The position numbers were made by a program, and so were the translations under genes. From Micractinium sp. NFX-FRZ (lineage: Eukaryota > Chlorophyta > Trebouxiophyceae > Chlorellales > Chlorellaceae): DNA of 64,000 nt. The stretch is taken from assembly GCA_029339195.1 (NCBI GenBank), contig JAPTJF010000004.1, positions 372,001 through 436,000 of the forward strand. Reading direction: 5' to 3'. This document shows positions 35,066 through 45,500 of this stretch, one piece after another. Positions within the stretch are counted from its first letter, which is position 1. Every line of letters starts with the position of its first letter. The notes under the pieces were generated by a model. It saw only the letters and a program-made list of their open reading frames with translations. It was not told the DNA's origin and did no database searches.

Positions 35066-37516
35066 GGATGCGAAGAAGACCCACAAAAGCAAGGGTTTTG
35101 CCAATGGAAGGCACAGTGCTGAGCTGGCAGGGGGAGGGCGTGAGCACCCCAATCAAGGACAGTGCGGTGCGAGGCGCCCGCGACACCAGCTCAGGCTGCC
35201 CAGCCTGCGCTTAGCCTCCACTGGTGGCCCTCCAGCACTTACCAGGCAACGTCAATGGTGCAAACGCAGCCTCTGAGGCACTGACCTTCCCCTTGTGAGC
35301 AATTGGCAGCCCGTGGGCACTTGGGAGAGCCGCTGCGGGCAGGTGGGCGTACCAGCACTAGTTTGGGATGTACTAGAACCCAATTGCAGCACAACACGAG
35401 AACGTCTGTCGCCTCTGGAAGGAGCAGCGCCGCGCTGGCAAGAGGCCAGCTTCAGCGAACAAGCGAACATCTGCGAACGTTGCGTGAAGCAGGGTTGAAG
35501 CGAGGGACGGCCTCCCAAAGTACAGTACGGGGCCCTGACCGCAGCTCAGACTCCCTCCCGCAAGCACCAAGCAGTGCTACCGCTGCAGAAGCGCCCCGCG
35601 AGCACATGGCAGAGCAGCGGTTGGGCGGCAGGCGGGTGTACTACATGGGCCAGCTACATGGCCAGCTACTGGGCCAGCCGCGCCCAGCATTGGCGGCACG
35701 GTAAGCCCTGGCCATGAATGGGCTCGTGGCATCATCTCAGCGCCTGCAAGCGTGAAATGGCCTTACTTTCATCTTCGAACTGAATACATCTTGCTGAGAT
35801 GGCGGTGATCGGCGAGCGCATGCAGAAGAGGCCCAGGGCATGCTACGTCTCACAGGCGCCAGGTGCGCCGACGGGCGCTGCGCCCGCAGCACTCAACCTG
35901 CCAGCCAATGGCAGCTAAGCCCAGCCGCCTCAGATTTATCAGTAATTGTAACATTGCTTTCTTGTTGAGGAGGTCTGCAGGGTCACTGTCTGCGCCAGCA
36001 GGGCAGTGCCCCCGCTGAGGCGGGCTGGCCACCCCCTGCCCCCTGCCGCCCGCCGTCACCGACTGGTGGCACCGCCCTGATCGTGACCCGCGCACCACCC
36101 TTGCATGGGCGCTTTGTTTCTTCTAAGAGCTCTCAAGTGACAATCAATGTTGAACAGAAGAGTGAATGCGCACCGCCAAGGAGCGACTGCAAAATCTCAG
36201 AGCTCACGCCCGCCGGCATTCCTGTCCCGCCCTGTGCTGGGCGCGCCCGCCCGCCCCGCCATATGCATGCACGTACACGTCACCCCCGCCCCTGACAGGC
36301 ACGCCGCTACTCTGCAGCGCACACCACTCCACATCCGGTCCAGTTTTTTTCTTAATGCGAGCAGCCCCAGAAGCGCTGCAGCCCCCTCACCAGGGGGTGA
36401 AGGCTTGCACTGGGGGCTGCCACCCCCCGCCAGCCTTGCACAGAAGCCTACCCTGGGCGCTGGCTTAGCTACTGGAAACCCTGCAGGAAGTTTCGTTCAG
36501 CAGCCGCCAGCTAGGCAGCGGCTCTCTCGGGGCCCCCGTTCGGGCCTCGAAGCGGCCAGCTTCATAGTAAGGCGGCTGGGTGGCCTGTGTTGCTTCGAAG
36601 CGCGCCCAGCGGTGGCCAGCACCAAAGGGCTCTAGAGGGCGGCAGTGGCGCGCCACGGCGGCGGCTGCGGACCCCCACCTCCTTGCCCTCCTGCCCCACC
36701 ATGTTGCCTCGTCGGTGCCACGTGTGTAGTAGTGCTCCTTAAAGCCAGAATGATTCAAAATAATGCGTCATTATTGTCCATCCCGCACAGCTGTTGATCG
36801 ACTGCCTGAGCAGTACGAAGACAGAGTGCAGAGGGCGGCAGCCTGGCTGCAGCTGGCAGCCTGCCACCCCGCCACTGCCGGCCTAGAATAATTTGCAGGA
36901 AGCCACCGTGCAGTGGCTGTGGCGGGTGTCTGGACGTTCGGAGAGTTATGGGCCAGCTGTCGGTTGGCGCGGGTAGAGTGGGGCTTTGGCGGGGGTACCC
37001 AGAGACCCGGGCGCCGCCACACGGCAGGCAGTGCTGCCACCTGACGTGCGTGTGCTGCCAGCTGAAACATTCGCCTCCTCTGCAGGGGAATTGCTGTGGT
37101 GAGTGGGGCTCGGGCGGCGCACACGGGTGGTTGCATGCGTGCCGGCAGGCATTCCTGTTGCTGCCGCTAGGCAGCCCCCTCTCAGACACTTCAGTAGCTC
37201 TACCTTGGTAGACCTCCAAGCCAGTGCATGTGCTCTTCACCACTTTTGTCACTGTCGCTGTTGTGAAGTGAGCGTGCATCCCAAGGTTTGCTCGTGTCTG
37301 ACATAAGGGGTAAGTGCAATATGAAGCTAGTTTTCAGCTGCGGTGCACAGGAAGGTAAACTGAGGGCTGGACGCTGGTGGAAAACTGTAAGTGGGGCTGC
37401 TCAGCATTGCGGTGGTTGGCATTTAGCACAGGGAATGCCAAGATTGAAAAGAAACTTGAAAAAGAATCCAAAGAAGGGTAAGTGTAGAATGTGTCAGCTC
37501 ATGTGACCGCAAGCAC
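35066..37516. other. Intergenic region upstream of the BNR gene
   Basis: These 2451 bases separate the start of the BNR gene from the stop of the DMT transporter, both on the minus strand. The open frames here are short and show no coding similarity. The left part should hold the BNR promoter and the right part the transporter's 3' UTR. A segment near 37205-37450 resembles the 3' flank of the HAT/TPR gene. Confidence 0.5.
37205..37450 (+). repeat. Diverged copy of the HAT/TPR gene 3' flank
   Basis: Read against 28460-28690, several blocks align in the same order: GCCAGTGC.T.TGCTCTTCAC, then AAGT(A/G)AGCGT(A/G)CATC, then CATAAGG.GTAA, then G.GGCTGCTCA.....TTGCG. Identity looks roughly 65-75 per cent by eye, with gaps. 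It could be a relic of a duplicated gene end or a dispersed element. Confidence 0.5.
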
Positions 37517-39931
37517 TCAGTGCGGAAGCGCTGCCCGCTCCACCGACTCGCCGCCGCCGCTGCCTGCTGCAGCAGCCTTGGCAGCTGCCCGCGCCTCTGC
37601 CTCCTGCTGCCGCTGCTGCTGCCTGGCCGCCCACCACTGGCTGACCGCGTAGCACGTCACCGCTGCCGCAGTGACCGCAATCCCCGCAATCTGGACGGGC
37701 GTGTGAATGGCGGTGGAGCCGAGGATGGGGGCGGACAGCAGCACGGTGAAGCACAGCCGCAAACCGAAGAACAGGGCGGCCGAGGGGGCACCTGCGGGGC
37801 AGCAATGGCAATGGCAGCAGGCGCATGGTTTCGTAGCATGAAGATGGCTGCATGCGCATCAGCAGGCACGGCCGGTTCAACCAGCGCAGGGAGGCAAACA
37901 TCTCGCAAGCTAGCCCCTTGTTGAGACAGTCCAGCAGCCGCTGGCAGGCAGCAGTGCAGCAGTACAGCAGTGCAGCAGTGCTAGGAACTCACCCAGCTTC
38001 CACACACAGACCTGCAGGGACATGGGTGACAGAGCGGGCTCATGTGAGTGGCGGCCGCCTGACAAACAAACGCCTGCATGCTAGCGTTACAGGCGACAGC
38101 GCTGCTACGGCTACAGCCCAAGCAGCTGCGCAAAGATGGCATACGCCTGCATGCTGCTGCTCACAGCGCTGCCACGCCTACAGCCAAGCAGCAGCCCAGG
38201 ATACCACGCAAATCCCAATCAAAGCATCACCTGCATGAGCATGCCGCTGCCCAGGTAGACGCCCGTGCCCAGTGCCCCCAGGGCAGCCCAGTCGGAGGCA
38301 CCCCAGCCCGCAAAGCCGGCGCTCCAGTCGGTGCCGTCTGCGCAAGATAGTGGCAGGGGAGTATGGGAGGGTAAGAGGGAGGGGCAGCGGTGGTGGCATC
38401 AGAGCAGCTGTCAGCGTGTGTAGAGCGGAAGCACAGCCACGGGCTGTTGTCTGGCATGCAACTGTTACCTGCCTCTCAACCCCGGCTCACCCAGTGCCCT
38501 GCTGCCGGCATACACACGATCCAATCAGGGCATGAAGGCCCAGAGGAGCCACCCGGCTTCCACCTGTTTCATTGGCAGCTGGCACCAAAGGTGTGGCCCC
38601 CAGTTCTAAGTCACACATGGTCACACCTCGTCCCCCTCATGCTTGCACGCACCGATGGGGAGTGAGAGGCAGGTGAAGAGGAGGATAGAGGTGGCCATCA
38701 TGCAGTGCTGCAGCTGCAGCGCCGTGAACCCAAAGTGGCGGGTGCCCTGCAAGCAGCGGCGGGCAGGGGCAGGGGCAGAGCAGAGGCTCGGCCAGAGGCG
38801 CGGGGTGCGTCGCCCCAACCTCCCCAGTGCTTCTCAGGCACTGTTGAGGGAGACAGCTTCAACTGCCACCAGACTACACCTGTGCGTGCTGCAGGGGCGC
38901 ACAAGCACAGCGCGTGACGCATACACGCAGGTGTCATACGACTGCCTTGCCAGGCTTGCCTGCAGCAGCTGGGGCAATGCATGTGCATGGCTGCCGGCCC
39001 TCGCTGCCCCACCAGGCTTGCCTGCAGCAGTACATAGTACACCACTGAGCAGGAGCATGCTCCGCAGGCCATGAGGAAGCCCAGCCAGGAGCGGAGGCTG
39101 CTGAGGCCGCCGGTGTCGCTGCGCTGCGCCGAGGGGATGATGACCATGCAGGTGCCCCTGCAGGCGCAGCGGCGGGTGAATGGATGCTGATGGCCGCCGT
39201 GGCGTGCGATCGGCGTTCGATCAGGCAGGCAAGCAGGCAGGCAAGCAGGCGAGCAGGCCGTGCATGGTCCACGATGGAGCATGCACACAGGCTCTTGCAA
39301 GGCGGGGTTGGCAGCAGCTGTGGGAGGGGCGAGGTAAGGCGAGGGGCACTGCTGCACGGAGTCACTCCACGGTGGGGTGTGAGCGTGCACGTGCCCCTTC
39401 ATGTGCACAGCCAAGGAGCTTGGATTGCTGGCGAGAGAGGCAGGGTGGCAGGGTTGCTGACAAGGGGGCGGCGGGGCGGCAGCGCAGGGGGATGCGGGGG
39501 CATTGGTTGGAGGGAGCCGTGGGGGAGAGGCAGGCGGCATGGCAAGCTGCTGTGCTGTGCGCTGTGCTTGGTTGGCGCCCTGCATGCTCGCCCCCTGCCA
39601 AGCCCCACTTGTCAGCAGCACACACCCGAGCATGGCCAGGGCTGCGGGCCAAAAGGCGCGCGGCAGGCTGTGGCGCAGCAGCAGGGCTTGGACCAGGGCA
39701 ATGCCCAGCGGAGTCCACTGCGTCGTCAGCTGCTGGAACGACGCATCCACAAAGCCGGGGGCCAGGTATTGAAGCGAGGTGGTGCCCACATAGAAGGCAG
39801 TAATGGCTGCCAGCGCCAGGCGGCGCCGCAGCACCGGCCTCTCGGTCTCCCAGCGGTCAAAGCGGCGCGTGAGGCCGCGCATGAGCACCCCGGGCGCCCG
39901 CACCGTGCTCTTGGACGAAGCCAGCTGGTGC

Positions 39932-39971
<40 letters not shown>

Positions 39972-40621
39972 TGCCAGGTTGCAGCTCGGCATGTGCCTCC
40001 AAGCTGCCGGTGTCGCTGGCCGCTGCCGCTTCCGCCACGCTGCTCCAGCTGCTCTCTGCAGGCTGCTTAGATGAGGCATCATCCTCGAGAGCGGTGCTGC
40101 CATCTCTGCTTGCTGCCTCTTCCCGCCGCTGCTGCTGCTGCCGCTGCTGCTGCTGCTGCGGTGGCTGCATGCACGTGGTTGGCAGGCTGAGTCCCTGGCA
40201 TTGCTCACGCTTCTGCCGCACCCAGGCCAGAAGCAGCCTGGGCCCCTCGTAGCAGCACAGCAAGGTTGCCTCTGCAAGGCAATTGCCCACGAGCACCACA
40301 CGCAGGCCAGGCATGGGGGGCGAGGAGACAACCTGCGCAGGAGCAGGAGAGACGGGAAGACAGTGTTCTTTTGACAGAAGATGAACACAGCTGGTGCAGC
40401 TTTGAGCAACCGGCAGGGAAGTCAGCCGGAGGCATATCATGCCAGCGACCACATGTGGTGCTGCCGACACGACTGGTGTCAAGGCGGCTGCGGGAGCAGG
40501 ACCCGGAGCGCACCTGAACGTAGCGGGTGAGGAGCCCATAAAAGGCTAGGCACATCTGTGTGACCACCGCGAGGCAGAGAAAGGCGACAACCTCTAGCGG
40601 CGTGCTTGCAGCAGACACCAT
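37517..40621 (-). CDS. DMT-superfamily (EamA/nucleotide-sugar-like) membrane transporter
   Basis: Ten-helix drug/metabolite-type transporter; substrate unknown. Exons: 40621-40514, 40332-39626, 39157-39022, 38746-38653, 38337-38231, 38011-37993, 37791-37517, closing to 481 aa. Hydrophobic segments are visible at about 9-30, 42-65, 185-210, 225-240, 258-280, 293-315, 328-345, 362-385, 391-413 and 417-440. Family-like signatures include VDASFQQLTTQWTPLG, SVVYYVLLQ, FGFTALQLQ and GAPSAALFFGLRL. The loop after helix 2 is about 110 residues long and carries two poly-Gln runs, which is unusual. Exon 6 is only 19 bases (VCVWKL). The intron after exon 3 appears to use a GC donor (CAG/GCAAGC at 39021); a GT alternative nearby would remove a few residues. 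The tail is Gln/Ala-rich. Related carriers include the UAA and NST/TPT families; closer assignment is not possible by eye. Confidence 0.75.
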
Positions 40622-42570
40622 GGCCGGGGGGACGAGGTGCTGTAGGCGGCCGGCGGGGCAGGGTGGGTGTTGGCGGCGGCGAAGGCAGGAGCCACAAGCA
40701 GGGTTGAGGCTTAGAAACGATGAATATGTGAGACCAAGCGGCCTACTGATCAGGCCAAGCGCTTGCACGCTGAGGCAAAGGCTGCTGTGACCAGCCCGAC
40801 TCTCGACAGGTGCGGCGGGCCGGGCTCGACTTGCAGCGATGCCCGACCGCCGATGACGCGTTTTGGGGCTTAAACCGAGCACCGACACAGCCTCGGCAGC
40901 TCCGGTCACCTTTTCTCAGAGCTGGCGGCGGGCGCCATGCTGGCGCCGTAGTCATCCCACTGCGGCAGTGGAGCGCTCGAGTGCATCCCACGAGGGACCG
41001 CATCCCAGGTGCCCTGGTTGCCCTGCCAATTCTGTACCGCCGCAGCTGGCTGTGATTCCTGACAGAATATGGCCGGTCTGGTACTGCAGGCGCCGCTGAC
41101 AGGCCAGAGATGCACCATCACCAGCCCTGTGCATTGGGCATGTCCAGCCCACTGCCTGCAACCCACTTCGGTGCTGCTCAATGCTGAACCTTCCCCTCGC
41201 AGTGCCTCCATGCCACACATGCATCCCAAGCCGTGCACGAACACTGCTGGGGGGCGGTACAACACCCCCTTGCTCCTCCGCCTCGCTTGCGCATGCCCAT
41301 GCTCATGCACCGTCTCCCCCAGGCCTGCCTTGCATTCCGGGCATACCATGATGCGTATTTCTCATCGTGGCTGCAATCTATCACACGAGAAGTAGTGTGT
41401 AGGCTTGCCAGTAGCCTGGGCACCTCCTAAGAGGCTGCAGGCGACAGTCACACGTAACATGAAGGCGCGGGCCGAGCCGGTGAGGCGGTGGGGCAACACT
41501 GCCTGTAACGTGTGGGTGCCAGCGTGGGCAGCACGGCTGCTTTTGACCACTGCTGGCATCCCACCCTGCACCCGGCGCCCGCTGCCCACCCCTCAGAGTT
41601 TACATACTGCGAGGTCCACCCACGAGGCGCCAACACACGCCTCTTCTTGCCGGGCCCAGTGACACCTGCCTACTGTGTGGGGTTCCAATGGCGCCCTGGG
41701 GCGTCCATGTGGGGTGCCAGGCCTGCCCCCCTGGGTACTCCTGGGGCGTACACATGTCATGGTTCCAGCAGTGACCGGATACCTTGCGGGAGTACGTATG
41801 CAGGCGTGCCAACCAGCGCTCAACTGGCCCGCCTGCCGAGGCGCTCTGGAGGCGAGTTGCCACCCCTTGCGCCCCGCTGATAAACATTAGTGCACCAGAA
41901 AAGCGCCAGTAAACTTAGGTTCTCCTTATCTGCTCTCTGCAAACCCCCAGTGTCTGTACCCGCATCGAGCCCTTGCATGCGCCAGAGGCAAGCCGGCGCC
42001 TTGTCGGCCGAACCGCCGCAAGTCCGTGGGTGTTGTCCCGCCTTGTCTTTTCACTGTCTCTCTTCTTCCCTGCCTCACCAACCCTCCAAGGAGGGCATCG
42101 TACTGCCCATAGGTGTCCACCTCCAGACCTGACTTCACTCCTACAGGCTGGGGTCGCCTTCTACCGCAGCGGCAGCTGGACTGGCTTGGCGCTGGGGAGA
42201 TCTTGCTCACAGGGCAAGCGCTGTTCCCGGCCGACCGAACTCAGCATACATATTTTGTGAGCCCGGTAAGGTCAGCGGGCCGGCTCACAAAGCCCGTGAG
42301 CGGCTCTAGTCCGTCCATAGGAGGGTTCCTGCGGCGGTGCCGCCGCACTCGCCGGTTGGTCGCCACACACGATGCGATAAGGGGATGCACGCAGTGAAAA
42401 GCGGTTTGAGCAGCAGGGCGAGCAGTGGGGACGCACCGCTGGCCACCGCCACCGAGCGCCGCCGACGCTGGCCGCCGCGCGACCCTCACCCGCTCAGCCC
42501 CACAGCGCCCTACTGACCTGCCTCCATTGTCTCGTAAACACACAGGTAATCTGCACCGCGCTGCTGAGAT
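40622..42570. other. Divergent intergenic region
   Basis: These 1949 bases lie between the starts of the DMT transporter and the ADA-like gene. No coding similarity was recognised in any frame. The only structure noticed is an inverted repeat near 42253-42292. Confidence 0.45.
42253..42292. promoter_or_regulatory. Inverted repeat upstream of the ADA-like gene
   Basis: TTTTGTGAGCCCGG at 42253-42266 and CCGGCTCACAAAG at 42280-42292 are reverse complements apart from one base insertion. They form a possible hairpin or operator-like site about 280 bases before the start codon. No function is known. Confidence 0.5.
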
Positions 42571-45500
42571 ATGGTGATTTGGGAGGCGGATCACCCTTAT
42601 AGACGCAGCAGTCGGGAGTTTGCGCCCTACACCCATGCCACTCTAGCCTTCTGCCGGGCGCTGCCCAAGGTGGAGCTGAACGCCCACCTCAACGGCACAG
42701 TGCGGGATGCGACAATCAGGCAAGTGGGGAGCTCCGTGGCTGGCGGGAGAAGGGCTCTGAACCTGCCGCACCGTCTCTGCCTCCGCTGCCGTCCCCCCGT
42801 GACGGCGGCTGGGTGCCACTGCCCCTGCACCGCTCCAGTGCCTGCCTCCACCTCCACCTCCTGTAACAACAAAAACAAGCCGAGCGTCATACGCCATGCC
42901 GGCGCCGCAGCCTCGGCCATGCAATGGTGAACTCACCGCCACGTCTTTGTGATATACCGGTACCCCGCACTGCCGCAGGGAGCTGGCGGGCAGCCTGACG
43001 CTGAACGGCAAGCCGATGAGCCTTGCACGCCTGGTGCAGCTCACGCAGCAGAGTAAGCGAGAGGCCGGTGCTGGTCCCGGGCCTGCGTTTGCCTGACCTG
43101 AATGCTTGCAGCCGCAGCGCTGAACCTGCCCCTCCAGCGCCGGGCCAGCCCAGCCTGTGCCCACCGACGCTGCCCTGTGCCGTGCGTGTAATGCCCTGGC
43201 CTTGCCCCTCGCACCCTCCCTCCCTGGCTGAGCCCTCCTGCCTGTTCCTGGGTGAACACCTGCAGCACATTCCTGCGCTCGCGCATTGAGCCCCAACCAC
43301 TCTCTTACCCACCCACCGCCCTGCCCGCCGCCTGCAGCCAGCCCCTCGCTGGGCGAGTGCTTCCAGCTCTTCTCCATCCTGCACACCCTCACCACGGACC
43401 ACGACGCACTGCGCCGCATCACACGGGAGGCCCTGGAGGACTTTGCGGCTGACAACGTCGTGTATGCCGAGCTGCGCACGCGGCCCAAGGCGCGTGGGCT
43501 GTGTGGGGGGCAGGAGGGGCCCGGGGCAGAAGGTCCCTCTGAGGGAGGGGGCGGCGTGGGGCACCCTGCGTGGGACGCGCACGGTGCTTGTTCGACGGAA
43601 TGCATGGGCATTGGGGGACACGTGGGCATGGCTGTATACAAGTGTTGGGAGGCTGGCAGAGGCCGCGGCTGTGGATGGTGGCAGGCCAAATGCTACCCGC
43701 CTCCCTCTCCAGCCCACTCGATAGCGCTGCCCGGAGAGCACTGTGTGTTCCTGCGCAAAGAGAGCTACCGTGCTGCCCAGCATCATTCGTGTGTTGTCAC
43801 AAGGACAGCTGCACAACTGCTTGCCACCTTCTGTGTCTCGTCGGTGTGGCGTTAAAGGATGTTCACATGTTTAAGAATGTTCACATGATGGCTGTTTGTC
43901 CCTTGTGCTGCAGAACCGCCCGGAGCGGGGCGTGACCAAGGAGAGCTACATGGAGGCGGTGCTGGGGGGCATTGATGACTACTATGCCAGCAGCCATGCA
44001 CAAGGTGATGACTTACCAGTCCATAACAACACACGTGCCCTAGACCTGCCAATGCCTTTGTTTCCTGCTGCTCTTCCCTGGTGCGCCGCAAATCCCTCCA
44101 CCTCTCGGTGATGCCCTGCACCGATGCATGCAACACCTCGCCCTGCCCCTGCTGCCTGCTGCCTGCTGCGTGCCGCAGACATCACCGTGCGCCTGCTGCT
44201 GAGCATTGGGCGGGAGCAGAGCCGGGCGGATGCGCTGGACACGGTGCGCATGGCGGTGGAGCTGCGAGACCGAGGCGTGGTGGGCATCGACTTGACGGGC
44301 AATCCGTGTGCGGGCGAGGTGAGAGGGGAGGGGGTGGGGCGGAGGGCAGGGCGGGGAGGAGGTGAGGCGGGGAGAGGGGAGCGGGCGGTACGGGAGGGTG
44401 CATGCGTGCGTGCATGAAGGGGGCAGGGCTTGGGCTAGGCTGGGCAGCCAGGGCACGGGGGGGGGAGGGGAGCCTGTGCTCAGGTGGGCAGTCGTGTGCT
44501 CATGTGGGTGGGGAACGGGGCGGGGTGGGCACAAATTTTAAAGGCATCCCATGGGCAGGGAGTGGCCTGTGTTTTGTCGCGCCTAGCCTGTGAAGAGAGG
44601 ATTCCGGGATTGTCACGTGCACTGAAAGGCAGAGGAGGCTGGCTTTTTTGATGCAGCTGTCTGTCCAGTTTGCTTGCTAAGCCTCTGCCTGCCTGCCTGC
44701 CTGCCAGCCTGCCTGCTCCTCGGCCTGCCTGTTGCTGCCTGACCCTCGACCTTGGTGCAAGGAACGGCAGGCAACGTGCACTGGGCTCGGACGCACCCGC
44801 ACCCGCCTTGCCCGACTGTTGCTGCACATCCGCCGCTCGCATCCCGCCACCCTGCAGTGGGACGACTGGCAGGAAGCGCTGGACTTTGCTCGAGCGGAGG
44901 GGCTGAAGGTCACGCTTGAAGCCGGCGAGGTGAGCAGCAGCAGCAGCAGCAAGCGGCATGCTGAGGTGGAGGCTCCAGGGTGGCAGCAGGCAAGGGTGCA
45001 CTTGGAGGCGGCAAGCGCGGTGCCCGGCGCTGCAGAGCCACGCGCCCGGGCGATCCACGGGCTGAGTGGGCCCTGTGAATAAAGCATGCGGATGCCCATA
45101 TCACATCATCCCTTTTTCGGCTGGGCCGACCTCAGGGGCCCACATCTGCGCAGATGTTGAGGCCAGAGGGACGCAGGCGGTGCCGAGGTTCGTTGGCGGA
45201 TATCCACGGAAATTCCCCCCTTTCAGCGCTGACTGCCCTTTCTGCATGTGCAGATGCTGAACCCGGAGGAGACACGGTCGATGCTGGAGTGGGGCCCCGA
45301 CCGGCTGGGCCACTGCTGCTGCCTCACGCCCGACTTGGAGCGTCTCCTGCTGTCGTGAGCACCGCTGTGCCCTGCTGTGCCCTGCTGTGCCCCGCTGGCC
45401 AGCTCTGCTGCTGTCGTGAGCCTCCATCACACCTTCCCGCCTGTGCTGCCTCTCCCTGCTGAGCACTGCCACTGTGCTGCGGCTGCTGGATGCGCCGAGC

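Noticed and set aside
36146..36635. Plus-strand ORF of 162 codons in the intergenic region upstream of the Asp-box gene
   Set aside because: No recognisable domain, no supporting splice structure, and composition typical of random GC-rich frames.
38698..40539. One continuous 613-codon minus-strand ORF as the transporter product
   Set aside because: It includes the true exon 2 but reads through introns into Pro/Ala-rich sequence without helices; splicing restores the DMT family sequence.
41500..41890. Overlapping ORFs of 95-122 codons between the transporter and the ADA-like gene
   Set aside because: Frames overlap on both strands, with no motif and no codon pattern that favours one.
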